From Streptomyces formicae (GTDB taxonomy: Bacteria > Actinomycetota > Actinomycetes > Streptomycetales > Streptomycetaceae), in contig NZ_CP071872.1 in assembly GCF_022647665.1 (NCBI RefSeq), positions 4,836,001 to 4,900,000 on the forward strand: a stretch of DNA of 64,000 nucleotides, written 5' to 3'. Shown here piece by piece: positions 8,073 through 17,308 of the stretch. The position numbers and the translations under genes were made by a program. Under the pieces are notes generated by a model. That model saw only the letters and a list, made by a program, of their open reading frames with translations, searched no databases and was not told where the DNA came from. Each line of letters starts with the position of its first letter. The first letter of the stretch is position 1.

Positions 8073-8421
8073 CAAGGAAGCGAAGATCCCAAATCGCGCA
8101 AACGACCACATACACCGCACCCACCGGAGCGAGCAGAGGCATATCGTTCCCAGGTACGACGGCATGGCATGCCGACCCGTACGCCCACATCAGGGGGTGC
8201 CCCTAGGGTCGGAACCGTCATTCGATCTCGTCGCGAACAACTCGTCGCCGAAGCGCGACAGCCAGGACGGCGTGTCGTTCGCCGTCCGCAAGATCCTGGC
8301 GTCGGTCGAGGATGCGATTGAACGGTGGGCACCCTCAAAGCCATCCGGCAGCTGGGCGCACAAGTCGACGCGACCCATGGCTGCCGCCAAGAACTGACCG
8401 CAAAGAAACGAGGGGAACACC
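8073..8421. other. Stretch without a recognisable gene
   Basis: Short frames on both strands (for example 8164-8397 rightward) have neither a ribosome-binding site nor a recognisable domain. The fragment may contain remnants of a gene that was cut away when the methyltransferase pseudogene formed, but I could not identify it. Confidence 0.3.
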
Positions 8422-8940
8422 GTGGCGGACGCGTAGACCGAGGCGCCGGACAGCACTGCGGTGCGGACCGCTCACTGGCGGGCGATGCATGTCCAGGTCG
8501 ACCCGCCACCGCACGTGCTCGAGGACGAGATCGGCCTGCGGTTGGCGACCCCCGACGCCGACTGGCGCCGCCGCCCCGACATGGACCCGTACGCCACCAG
8601 AGGATTCCGGGCGGCCATCGTGGCCCGCGCTCGATTCATCGAGAACCTGTTCGCCGCGCAAGCCGAGGTCGACCAGCCCGGCCCTCAGGCATGGAAGCGC
8701 CACCGCCTCGTCGAACTCGGCTACGGCATCCCCGACTGGCTCCACCTGGTGCCGCAAGCATCCGGAACCCCGTTCATCAGCTTCTACACCCCGTCCGAGA
8801 TGCTGGCACTGGCCCGCGAGGTCGGCCTCAAGTCCGTTCGACACGTGTCGGGGAATTCGCTCGCCGAGCGCTGCTTTGCCGATCGCGCAGACAGCCTCCG
8901 CCCGTCGAGCGGAGAGGACCTGTTGCTGGCCACCACCTGA
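8422..8940 (+). pseudogene. Decayed SAM-dependent methyltransferase (TIGR00027 / class I, PPM1-like)
   Basis: A GTG at 8422 with GAGGGG before it opens the frame, but codon 5 is TAG (8434-8436). After it the frame continues with hallmark family sequence: HVQVDPPPHVLEDEIGLRL, DPYATRGFRAAIVARARFIE, EVDQPGPQAWKRHRLVELG and FISFYTPSEMLALAREVG. Known members have 280-300 residues; here about 170 codons remain. Two in-frame deletions are evident: after AAQA near 8664, where the SAM-binding LGAGLDT motif should be, and after LHLVPQ near 8756, where the central sheet (ATGVSMYL region) should be. With no SAM site the product cannot be a methyltransferase. A hairpin terminator follows at 9094. Confidence 0.72.
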
Positions 8941-9548
8941 TCCCCTTCACCTCCTGCCGCAGGTAGGGGAGGCGCCGGCTCGGCAGGACACCGAGGGACT
9001 GAACCTGCGCCGCGCGCCGGCCTGGCAGATGACCGACCCGTCCAGATCCCCCTTGGGCACCCGCCCCGGCCAGGACTCCTACGGCCACACCGGCGGACCG
9101 CGGCTTCACCGCGGTCCGGATCGCCTTTCCCGAACTGGCCTCCTGATCTGCCGCCGGGCGCCGCCGCATCCCGGTGATCCGGCTACCTGGCCTTCTGCGA
9201 CAGCTCGTCGGGCCGACAACTGCAAGAAAGTCCCTACCGGAATTGATCGCTCGAATGACATCCCAGATACTGCGTCCTGGCAGGGGTCAAGGCGAGGTCC
9301 CTGCCGAACCGGTTCTGCAACGTCCGACTGTCACGAGTAGGGGGAACCGCCACGACTATCGAGCGGTGCAGCATCGACAACGTCATGTGACAGCCTCCAC
9401 CGTCGCCGCCGAGCCTCAGATCTGACGCACCGTCGGTAAAGTCAACCGATCGCTGCGGCATACACACCCACCACCCTTCGCCGAAACACCTCGTGACCTG
9501 GCAGAACGCGGCCCCGGAGCCGATCCGGTCGAGTTGGGAGAGACCCCC
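8941..9548. other. 600-bp intergenic region
   Basis: No recognisable gene on either strand. It contains the 10-bp hairpin at 9094-9118 and the leader of the acyltransferase gene. Confidence 0.4.
9094..9118. terminator. Strong hairpin terminator
   Basis: CGGACCGCGG, loop CTTCA, CCGCGGTCCG: a perfect 10-bp GC stem with a 5-nt loop. It lies 154 bp past the methyltransferase remnant and upstream of the acyltransferase gene. Confidence 0.6.
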
Positions 9549-10268
9549 TTGTTCTACTACGTGCTCAAGTACGTCGTTCTGGGCCCGCTGCTTCGGCTGC
9601 TGTTCCGGCCCCGGATCGAAGGGCTCGAGCACATTCCGGCGGACGGGGCGGCGATCGTCGCGGGGAACCATCTGTCGTTCTCCGACCACTTCCTGATGCC
9701 GGCCATCATCAGGCGGCGCATCACGTTCCTCGCCAAGGCGGAGTACTTCACCGGCCCCGGGCTCAAGGGGCGGCTGACCGCCGCGTTCTTCCGCAGCGCC
9801 GGGCAGATCCCGGTGGACCGGTCGGGGAAGGACGCCGGGCAGGCGGCCATCCGTGAGGGGCTCGGGGTGCTGCGCAAGGACGAGCTGCTCGGGATCTATC
9901 CCGAGGGGACGCGCTCGCACGACGGGCGGCTGTACAAGGGGAAGGTCGGGGTCGCGGTGATGGCCGTCACGGCGCAGGTGCCGGTGGTGCCGTGCGCGAT
10001 GGTCGGGACCTTCGAGATCCAGCCGCCGGGACAGGTCGTGCCGAAGATCAAGCGGGTGACGATCCGCTTCGGCGAGCCGCTGGACTTCTCGCGCTACGCG
10101 GGGATGCAGAACGAGAAAGCCGTGCTGCGGGCGGTGACGGACGAGATCATGTACGAGATCCTCGCGCTGTCCGGGCAGGAGTACGTCGACGAGTACGCGG
10201 CCAAGGTGAAGGCTGGGCAGTCGGCCGCCCAGCCGCGTACGCGTAAGTTCCCTCGACTGTGGCGCTGA
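9549..10268 (+). CDS. plsC: 1-acyl-sn-glycerol-3-phosphate acyltransferase (PlsC family)
   Basis: The 239-residue protein probably starts at TTG 9549, placed 7 bp after GGGAGAG; an earlier TTG overlaps that ribosome-binding site. It has the glycerophosphate acyltransferase motifs in order: NHLSFSD (HX4D, block I), RSAGQIPVDRSG (block II), YPEGTRSHDG (block III) and VPVVPCAMVG (block IV). A hydrophobic N terminus (YYVLKYVVLGPLLRLLF) anchors it to the membrane. It transfers an acyl chain to the sn-2 position of lysophosphatidate in phospholipid synthesis. Streptomyces carry several paralogues, so the precise acceptor is uncertain. A gene for a PAP2/diacylglycerol-kinase fusion lies 1 kb away, which fits a lipid-related neighbourhood. 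Confidence 0.9.
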   Translation: MFYYVLKYVVLGPLLRLLFRPRIEGLEHIPADGAAIVAGNHLSFSDHFLMPAIIRRRITFLAKAEYFTGPGLKGRLTAAFFRSAGQIPVDRSGKDAGQAAIREGLGVLRKDELLGIYPEGTRSHDGRLYKGKVGVAVMAVTAQVPVVPCAMVGTFEIQPPGQVVPKIKRVTIRFGEPLDFSRYAGMQNEKAVLRAVTDEIMYEILALSGQEYVDEYAAKVKAGQSAAQPRTRKFPRLWR

Positions 10269-10312
10269 CCGGACGCTTTCGGACCTTTCGGCGTACCCCG
10301 CCCGTCAGGCCA

Positions 10313-11226
10313 TCAGGCGTCGCCCCGGCCGCGCCTGAATCGCGCGAGCACGTCGGCGAGTCCGACGACGGGCTCGGGACAGGCGTACCGCGCCCGGTTG
10401 CCCTGGAGTTTCCACCGGCCAGCGGCTTGGCGAGGGAGGGGGGTACGGGCGTGACCAGGCCGATCCAGTAGCTGGAGAGGCGGGGGGTGAGCATCGGGAC
10501 CCGAAGGACGAGGCGGTGCGGCAGCCCGGCCACCGCCGCGTAGCGGTGCATCATCTGCTCGTACGTCAGCACGTCGGGCCCGCCGATGTCGAAGGCGCCG
10601 TTCACGTCGTCGGGCATCTCCGCGCAGCCCACCAGGTAGCCCAGCACGTCCCGGACGGCGATCGGCTGGATGCGGGTGCCGACCCAGCTCAGCGTGACCA
10701 TGACCGGCAGCCGCTCGGTGAGGTAGCGCAGCATCTCGAACGACGCCGAACCGGAGCCGATGATGACCGCGGCGCGCAGCACCGTCGCGGGTACGCCGCC
10801 GCGGAGGAAGATGTCGCCGACCGCGGCCCGGGAGCGCAGATGCGGTGACAGCTCGCTCGCGGACGCCCCGGCCGGGGTGAGCCCGCCGAGGTAGACGATG
10901 CGCCGTACGCCGGCGGCGCGTGCCTGCTCGGCGAACTCCCGGGCGGCGTGCCGGTCGGTCTCCTCGAACCCCGGTCCGCCACGGAGCGCATGCACGAGGT
11001 AGTAGGCGACGTCGACGTCGCGCAGGGCGGCGGCGAGCGAATCCGCGTCGGTCACGTCCCCGCGCACCGCGTCCACGCGCCCCGCCCAGGGGTGCTCGCG
11101 CAGCTTCTCCGGGGACCGGAGTGCTTTCCAGGGTACGTCGGCCGTCCGCGCAAGCCTCCGCGCAAGGTCGTGGTCACGGCGGCCAATGGAAGGAAACCGC
11201 AGGGGTATAGAGAGCACATGAGTCAT
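10313..11226 (-). pseudogene. Truncated NmrA/YbjT-type NAD(P)-binding protein
   Basis: The middle is a clear atypical-SDR sequence: LRSPEKLREHPWAGR, VAYYLVHALRGG, EQARAAGVRRIVYLGGLTP, TVLRAAVIIGSGSASFEML and GPDVLTYEQMMHRYAAVAGL. Homologues are about 480 residues: a Rossmann GATGYIGG start, this region, then a DUF2867 domain. Here the nucleotide-binding start is gone; the only ATG (11226) lies inside the divergent PAP2 gene and the first 30 codons are unrelated. The C-terminal domain is missing too: after VTPVPPSLAKPL the frame degenerates, while another frame reads CPEPVVGLADVLARFRRG to a TGA at 10313. It is very likely nonfunctional. Confidence 0.6.
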
Positions 11227-12765
11227 TCCCGGGCCCGACGCGTCAGACAGCTCCTCCGTGCACAGGACCACGCCGGATCCGGCCCGGTCGACTCTCCGCG
11301 CCGGACAGGCGCCGGGCTCGTCCCTGCTCTTCTGGGCCGCAGCGCCGACCGCGGGCTGCTGTGGTTCGCCGTCGGCGCCGGAATCTGGGCGTTCGGTGGG
11401 GCACGGGGGCGTCGGGCCGCCGTGCGCGGGGCCGCCTCCCTCATCCTGTCGTCGGCGGCCGTCACCACGCTCGGGAGCGGAACCGTCCGGCAGGCGACCC
11501 GCCCCGTGCAGGAGATGGGCGAGGCTCTCCGGCACCTGCCGAGCCGGCCGGGCACCGACTCCTTCCCGTCCGGGCACGCGGCCTCGGCCGCGGCGTTCGC
11601 CGCCGGTGTGGCCATGGAGGCCCGCGGCATGGGCGCGGTCCTGGCGCCGGTGGCCGCCGCGGTGGCGCTCTCCGGCATCCGCACCGGCGACCACCGCTCC
11701 CGTGATGTGCTGGTCGGAGCGGCGCTCGGCATAGGAGCGGCCTTCGCGGTCCGGGGACTCGTGCCGTCGCGGGCCCAGCTCCCTCCCCCGGCACGGCCGC
11801 GGGCCGACGCCCCCGCGCTGATCGAGGGCAAGGGCCTCACCGTCGTGGTCAATCCCTCCTCCGGGGCCCAGCCCCAACTGGTCAGCCCGGTCCAGCAGCT
11901 GAGGAACGCGCTGCCGCGTGCCGACATCGTGGTCCACGAGCCGGATTCACGGCCCCTGACGGACGTACTCGCCGAAGCGGCCCGGAGCGCCGCCCGTTCC
12001 GGTGGCGCCCTCGGCGTGTGCGGCGGCGACGGCACGGTCAACGCGGGGGCGGCAGCCGCCCTGCGCTTCGGCATACCGCTCGCGGTCCTGCCCGGCGGTA
12101 CGTTCAACCACTTCGCCGCCGATCTGGGGACCGACACCGTCGCGGACGCGTGTGCCGCCGTGGAGGCCGGCAGCGCGGTGCGGGTCGACGTCGGAAGGAT
12201 CAGGCCGCTGGTCCACGCCGGCGGGCGGTTCCCCGACCGTCACGTGCTCGGGCCGCCGGCCGCGGAGCCCTCGTACTTCCTCAACACCTTCAGCATCGGC
12301 GTCTATCCGGAGCTCGTCAGGGTCCGTGAGCAGTGGTCGCCGCGCATCGGCGGTCCTCCCGCCACGGTGCTCGCCCTTGTCCAGGTGCTGCGTACGACGC
12401 GCCCCCTGCGTGCCCGTGTGAACGGCAAACGCCGCTCGGTCTGGCTGCTGTTCGCGGGCAACGGCGCGTACCGCAGCCTCGGTGTGGCCCCGACGCGCCG
12501 TCACGACCTCGCCGACGGGCTGCTCGACGTCCGCATCGGGCACGGAGGGCCCTTCGCGCGTACACGCCTGCTGGCGACGGCTCTTGCCGGCGGATCCGCG
12601 AGGACGGGCCTGTACGCGGCGGCACGGCCGCGGCGGCTCGTCATCTCGGAGCTGCCCGAGGGCACACAGATGGCCTTCGACGGCGAGACACAGCGCGCGC
12701 CCTCGGCGTTTGTGATCGACAAGCTCGACGAAGCACTGACCGTGTACCGGCCTGCCGAGAACTGA
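11218..12765 (+). CDS. Bifunctional PAP2 phosphatase / diacylglycerol-kinase-like protein
   Basis: 515 residues from ATG 11218. Residues ~40-190 are a PAP2 (phosphatidic acid phosphatase 2) domain with hydrophobic helices and the core SFPSGHAASAAAFA. The flanking motifs are degraded: the first motif reads GTVRQATRP without the usual Lys, and the third reads SGIRTGDHRSRD, with Gly in place of the usual Arg after Ser while the His and Asp remain. Residues ~205-515 are a diacylglycerol-kinase catalytic domain: VVVNPSSG, CGGDGTVN, LPGGTFNHFA and the late IGHGGPFARTRLL. Such fusions are common in Streptomyces and are thought to act on lipid phosphates at the membrane. Its start overlaps the remnant on the other strand. 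Confidence 0.88.
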   Translation: MSHSRARRVRQLLRAQDHAGSGPVDSPRRTGAGLVPALLGRSADRGLLWFAVGAGIWAFGGARGRRAAVRGAASLILSSAAVTTLGSGTVRQATRPVQEMGEALRHLPSRPGTDSFPSGHAASAAAFAAGVAMEARGMGAVLAPVAAAVALSGIRTGDHRSRDVLVGAALGIGAAFAVRGLVPSRAQLPPPARPRADAPALIEGKGLTVVVNPSSGAQPQLVSPVQQLRNALPRADIVVHEPDSRPLTDVLAEAARSAARSGGALGVCGGDGTVNAGAAAALRFGIPLAVLPGGTFNHFAADLGTDTVADACAAVEAGSAVRVDVGRIRPLVHAGGRFPDRHVLGPPAAEPSYFLNTFSIGVYPELVRVREQWSPRIGGPPATVLALVQVLRTTRPLRARVNGKRRSVWLLFAGNGAYRSLGVAPTRRHDLADGLLDVRIGHGGPFARTRLLATALAGGSARTGLYAAARPRRLVISELPEGTQMAFDGETQRAPSAFVIDKLDEALTVYRPAEN

Positions 12766-12774
12766 CGTCTCGCG

Positions 12775-13299
12775 TCAGCCCCGGCTCTTCCCGCTCCCGG
12801 TCCAGCCGTGCCACCAGTGGCGGCGCCTCGGATGGACGGCGCGGCCGAGGCGCCTGCCGAGGACGAGATAGCCGAGCAGCGCGCCGGTCGTGTTCAGGAT
12901 GACGTCGTCGATGTCGAAGGCGCGGCCGGTCACCAGGGATCCCTGCACGAGTTCGACCAGCGTCATCACCACGCCGGTCACCAGCACCACGCGCAGCAGC
13001 CCGCGGGTTCGCGGCAGCAGGACGGGCAGCAGTACGCCGAAGGGTACGCCGAGCAGGAGGTTGCCCCCGAGCTGCTTCACCGTGTCGCGGAACGCGGGCT
13101 GAGCCAGGTAGTCGCGGATGGAGTCCCCCGGGCGGAGGTTGCTGTGCGTCAGCGGCTCGGAGGCCGCTGAGGGCTCCAGGGTCAACCGGGCCAGAACGAC
13201 GCTGAAGGCCGCCGTCGCGATGAAGGCCAGCAGCATGGCCGCTGCCCTCAGCACGGGCGTCATCGGTGCCGCGGTGTCGTCGGGTTCGGTCCGTACCAT
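12775..13299 (-). CDS. VanZ-family membrane protein
   Basis: A 174-residue membrane protein from ATG 13299 (GAGGGG upstream). Four hydrophobic segments are visible: AAAMLLAFIATAAFSVVLA, LGGNLLLGVPFGVLLPVLL, VLVTGVVMTLVELVQGSLV and ILNTTGALLGYLVLG. The VanZ/TelM signature NLLLGVPFG and the following RAFDIDDVILNTTGALLGY are conserved. VanZ gives low-level teicoplanin resistance in enterococci; actinobacterial paralogues are of unknown function and usually not linked to vancomycin clusters. It converges on the PAP2/kinase gene with 9 bp between the stop codons. Confidence 0.87.
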   Translation of the reverse strand: MVRTEPDDTAAPMTPVLRAAAMLLAFIATAAFSVVLARLTLEPSAASEPLTHSNLRPGDSIRDYLAQPAFRDTVKQLGGNLLLGVPFGVLLPVLLPRTRGLLRVVLVTGVVMTLVELVQGSLVTGRAFDIDDVILNTTGALLGYLVLGRRLGRAVHPRRRHWWHGWTGSGKSRG

Positions 13300-13367
13300 C
13301 GTCACCCCTCACCAACTCGTCCGGTGTGCCCGACGGTTACCCGGTGGCCGGATGCGCATACCTGCGG

Positions 13368-13392
13368 GAGTGCGCCGGGCGATCCCGGGTAT
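13368..13392 (+). promoter_or_regulatory. Candidate sigma-B-type promoter of the sigma-factor gene
   Basis: GAGT (13368-13371), 15 bp, GGGTAT (13387-13392) fits the Streptomyces sigma-B family promoter form GNNT-N14-16-GGGTAC/T, 45 bp upstream of the sigma-factor start. It would allow positive autoregulation. Only sequence match supports it. Confidence 0.4.
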
Positions 13393-13437
13393 GCGAACTC
13401 CGCCCAGGGAACCGATCGGACGACAGAGGTGGAACAC

Positions 13438-14310
13438 GTGGCAGCCGTGAAGGCAGCAACCGTGGCACAGCAGACGACCGAAGCAACCGGGGCGGCAGGG
13501 CTCATGCAGATTCCGGAGCCGTCCAAGGTGGCTCCCCGCGACGCGCGTGACCTCTCCCGGCGATTCTTCGCCCGTATGACGGAGCTGGAGGAGGCCACAC
13601 ACGAGCACCAGTACGTGCGCAACACGCTCATCGAGATGAACCTGTCGCTCGTCAAATACGCGGCGGGCCGCTTCCGCAGCCGTGGCGCGGACGAGATGGA
13701 GGACATCGTCCAGGTCGGCACGATCGGCCTCATCAAGGCCATCGACCGCTTCGACCTGTCCCGCGAGGCGGAGTTCACCACCTTCGCCGTGCCGTGCATC
13801 GTCGGAGAGATCAAGCGCTTCTTCCGCGACACCAGCTGGGCCGTGCACGTCCCCCGCCGGCTCCAGGAGGCCCGGGTGGAGCTGGCCAAGGCCACCGAGG
13901 AGCTGCGCAGCCGCCTGGGGCGCACGCCCACCGTGCGGGAGCTGTCCGAGCTGATGTCCTTGTCCGAGGACGAGGTGATCGAGGCCCGCAAGGCGTCCAA
14001 CGGCTACAACTCCGCCTCGCTGGACGCCGCGCTCACCGGTGAACCCTCTCAGGACAACGAAGCGGCTCTCGCCGACTTCATCGGCGAGGAGGAACCGGCC
14101 CTCGAACTCATCGAGGACTTCCACTCCCTCGCTCCCCTGGTCGCCCGACTGGAGGACCGCGACCGGCAGATCCTGCATCTGCGTTTCGTCGAGGAGCGCA
14201 CCCAGTCCGAGATCGGTGAGCGACTGGGTATCTCCCAGATGCACGTCTCACGCCTGCTCGCGCGGATCATCGCCCGGCTGCGCGAAGGGCTGTTCGACAC
14301 CGCCGACTGA
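13438..14310 (+). CDS. SigB/SigF/SigG-family RNA polymerase sigma factor
   Basis: 290 residues from GTG 13438 (AGAGGTGG upstream; another GTG at 13429 is possible). Region 2: RNTLIEMNLSLVKYAAGRF, DIVQVGTIGLIKAIDRFD and FTTFAVPCIVGEIKRFFRDT; region 3: WAVHVPRRLQEARVELAKAT and LGRTPTVRELSELMSLSEDE; region 4: RFVEERTQSEIGERLGISQM with HVSRLLARIIARLREGLF. The sequence HVPRRLQE and the order are those of the actinobacterial stress/differentiation SigB-SigF-SigG group, which are held by anti-sigma ATPases. An ATPase of that type lies immediately downstream on the opposite strand. Confidence 0.94.
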   Translation: MAAVKAATVAQQTTEATGAAGLMQIPEPSKVAPRDARDLSRRFFARMTELEEATHEHQYVRNTLIEMNLSLVKYAAGRFRSRGADEMEDIVQVGTIGLIKAIDRFDLSREAEFTTFAVPCIVGEIKRFFRDTSWAVHVPRRLQEARVELAKATEELRSRLGRTPTVRELSELMSLSEDEVIEARKASNGYNSASLDAALTGEPSQDNEAALADFIGEEEPALELIEDFHSLAPLVARLEDRDRQILHLRFVEERTQSEIGERLGISQMHVSRLLARIIARLREGLFDTAD

Positions 14311-14410
14311 ACCTCGACAACGCCGACTGAGCCGACTGAACGGCGCCGGACGGCTCGAAGCGTCGGAGGTCACAGGTCGGCGCGTCGATGGTCATGGGCA
14401 GCTTCGGTGG

Positions 14411-14842
14411 TCATGGGCAGGTGACACGAACCGTGATGCGCTTGCCGACCGGCTTCCGCTCGACGGCGAAACGGTCGCACAGGGCCAGCACGATCTCCAG
14501 ACCGTGCTGGCCCACGCGCGCCGGATCGGCGGCCCTGGCCACGGGCAGCGTGGTGCTGGTGTCCCAGACCGTGACCTCCACGCCGGCCGGGATCCGCTCC
14601 AGGTCCAGTGCGCACGGCCCGAAGGCGTACTTGCGGGCGTTGGTCACCAGCTCCGACACGATCAGCTGGACGGCTCCCACGACCCGTGACGCGGGAGCGA
14701 AGCCGTGCCCGTCCACCAGGAAGTGCGTGGCGAAGCGGCGGGCCTGTGCGATGCACTCAGGACCGCCGTCGTACACGGCGCCGGCCCACGTGCGCCCGGC
14801 CCGGCCGGTGGCCGCACCCTGGTCGTCCCCGTTCGAAGTCAT
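14411..14842 (-). CDS. RsbW-like serine kinase/ATP-binding (HATPase_c_2) protein
   Basis: 143 residues, taken from ATG 14842. It has the Bergerat ATP fold of actinobacterial anti-sigma/RsbW-type proteins: ARRFATHFLVDGHGF, VGAVQLIVSELVTNARKYAF with the N-box Asn, VEVTVWDTSTTLP (D-box) and VGQHGLEIVLALCDRF (G-box). The N terminus is flexible and polar. In this family such proteins phosphorylate anti-anti-sigma factors and bind SigB-type sigma factors. The convergent SigF-like gene ends 100 bp away, which supports, but does not prove, pairing. Confidence 0.8.
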   Translation of the reverse strand: MTSNGDDQGAATGRAGRTWAGAVYDGGPECIAQARRFATHFLVDGHGFAPASRVVGAVQLIVSELVTNARKYAFGPCALDLERIPAGVEVTVWDTSTTLPVARAADPARVGQHGLEIVLALCDRFAVERKPVGKRITVRVTCP

Positions 14843-14974
14843 CCGCTGGTCATCCCGTTCAGCCTGCCGTCCCTTGTCCCTGGATCTGTCCCGGGATCCG
14901 GCATTTCTCGTACCCAGGATCCGGCCCGGCATTGCAGGAACATCGGGGCGTCTCGGCGCCGGCGTCGTCCGGGA

Positions 14975-15819
14975 TCAGCCGGGGACGGCCTCGGCCGCGT
15001 GTATCGCGGCCCGTACGGTGTCGGGCTCGCCGATGCCGGCCGGCGCGTCGGCGGGACCACGCAGGGCGGTGGACGCGGCGTCGAGCAGACGGCGCAGGAC
15101 GAGTGCGTCCGGGGCCACCGCGGTGACCAGCGCCGCCGGGCCCGCGAGCGGGGTGAGGACGGCGGTGGCGCCGAGTCGGCGGGCCGGCACGGGGGACTTC
15201 TCGAATTCGGGGTCCACGACGAGGAGTTGGCCCACCGCACTGTGGCCGCCGAGGACGGCCGGACCGCTCCAGCCGGCCGGGGCTGCGGGGCCGTAGGAGA
15301 GCTCCTGGTCGAGCAGGGGGCGGCCCGCGCGGTGGACGGTGAGGCGGGTGGTGAGGCTGCCCGTCTCCTCGCCGTGCCGGCCCAGGATCTGCTCCTCGCG
15401 CAGCACCAGCCGTGCGGTGGCGGCGAGGTCGACACGGGTGCGCATGACCAGCTCGCTGCCGCGGGCGGTGATGAGCTGTTCGGGCAGCCAGTGGAGTTCT
15501 GCCCCCTCGCCCACGGTCAGCGTGACGTCGTACCCGGCCGGTGCCGGGGTGCGGCCCGGCAGGGCGACCGTCGCGGCGGCCGAGTCCACGTGCAGCCGGG
15601 CCCCGTCGCGCACCTCCGCCTCGATGGCGAGCCGGTCGCCGCCGAGCGGCGCGCTCATGGCGCCGACGACGGTGACGCGGGTGTACGGTCCGGCCGCGCG
15701 GGTACGGCGGAGCGCGAGCGGACCGTCGCTCTCCAGGACGGGCAGGCGGCCGTCGCGGGTGGCGACGATCCGGGCGGTGGCGACGATGCGGGCGGTGGCT
15801 GCGAGGCTCGTACGGGCTC

Positions 15820-15823
<4 letters not shown>
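14975..15823 (-). CDS. ureD: Urease accessory protein UreD (UreH)
   Basis: 282 residues from ATG 15823, which overlaps the ureG stop as ATGA, so translation is coupled. UreD is the scaffold that binds apo-urease together with UreF and UreG during nickel insertion. Recognisable parts: GGDRLAIEAEVRDGARLHVD, the family motif ATVALPGRTPAPAGYDVTLT and ELHWLPEQLITARGSELVMR. It is the last gene of the ureABCFGD operon. Actinobacterial UreD proteins are quite divergent, which is seen here. Confidence 0.92.
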
Positions 15824-16512
<689 letters not shown>

Positions 16513-16541
16513 GGCGGCTCCTTGCGCGGTGTCTTACGTGG

Positions 16542-17306
16542 TCAGGAGGCGAAGAGGCGGACGGGCCAGGCGGCGTGCTGCTCGGCGGTGATGTCGAGCA
16601 GCGGGGCCGATGCGGCGGGCAGGGCGCCGAGGCCGGACTCGGCCGCCCGGCGGGCCGCTTCGACGGCGCGGCCCGCGACCTGGTCCAGTTCCGGGGCGAG
16701 GCGGGCGAGGACGGCCGTGGCCTGGAAGGGGTCCAGGCCGAGCAGCCGTACGGCGGCGGTCGCGGGGCCGCCGACGCTCTCGTACGCGGCGCAGTGCGCG
16801 GCGTCCTCGGGCCCTAGGCCGGCGGCGCGTGCGGCGAGGCCGAGGACGACGGGCTGATGGGCTCCCTTGGGCAATGCGCGTGCCAGTGCGTCGAGTTCGG
16901 CCGACGGCCAGATGGCGCGTGCGGCCCGCATGAGCTGCCGGCCGAGCCTGCGCCCGGTGGCGCGCAGCGCGGGCGAAGGCGTACGGGCGTCGGCGGCCGC
17001 GTCGAGCCCGACGGGGTCGAGCCCGAGCGCCGCCGCGGCGGCGAGCCCGGCCGCGGTCAGCCCCGCGGTGTGCAGCCGCCCCCGGCAGAAGCCGGAAAGC
17101 CCCCCGGCGTCCCGGACCCGCCCGGCCTTCACGGCGGCCTCGACCCCACCGGAGTGCGCATGTCCCCCGGCGGGGAACCGGCCGTCGGCGAGAATGAGCA
17201 ACGCGGCCCGCCCGCCGCCGGGCACGCCCGCGGCGGGGCCCGCGTCCGGTCGCGTACCCTCCGGCGGTGGCGCCGTCGTCCGGTGGGCAGCAGAGGTCGG
17301 GTCCAT
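16542..17306 (-). CDS. ureF: Urease accessory protein UreF
   Basis: 254 residues from ATG 17306, two bases past the ureC stop, so the start is set by position and by the following sequence. After a Pro/Gly-rich 45-residue head comes the UreF signature LLILADGRFPAGGHAHSGG and the helical core (AHQPVVLGLAARAAGL, FQATAVLARLAPELDQVAGR). UreF acts with UreD as a gate for nickel transfer and activates the UreG GTPase. Its length fits the family. Confidence 0.93.
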   Translation of the reverse strand: MDPTSAAHRTTAPPPEGTRPDAGPAAGVPGGGRAALLILADGRFPAGGHAHSGGVEAAVKAGRVRDAGGLSGFCRGRLHTAGLTAAGLAAAAALGLDPVGLDAAADARTPSPALRATGRRLGRQLMRAARAIWPSAELDALARALPKGAHQPVVLGLAARAAGLGPEDAAHCAAYESVGGPATAAVRLLGLDPFQATAVLARLAPELDQVAGRAVEAARRAAESGLGALPAASAPLLDITAEQHAAWPVRLFAS

Positions 17307-17308
17307 GG

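Noticed and set aside
10147..11937. Long leftward 596-codon open frame
   Set aside because: Only its middle (10430-11130) has homology; the N-terminal 240 codons are antisense to the PAP2/kinase gene and arise from high GC content.
14310..14345. Repeated CGCCGACTGA copies after the sigma-factor stop
   Set aside because: Three short copies of the gene's last codons; probably slippage duplication without function.
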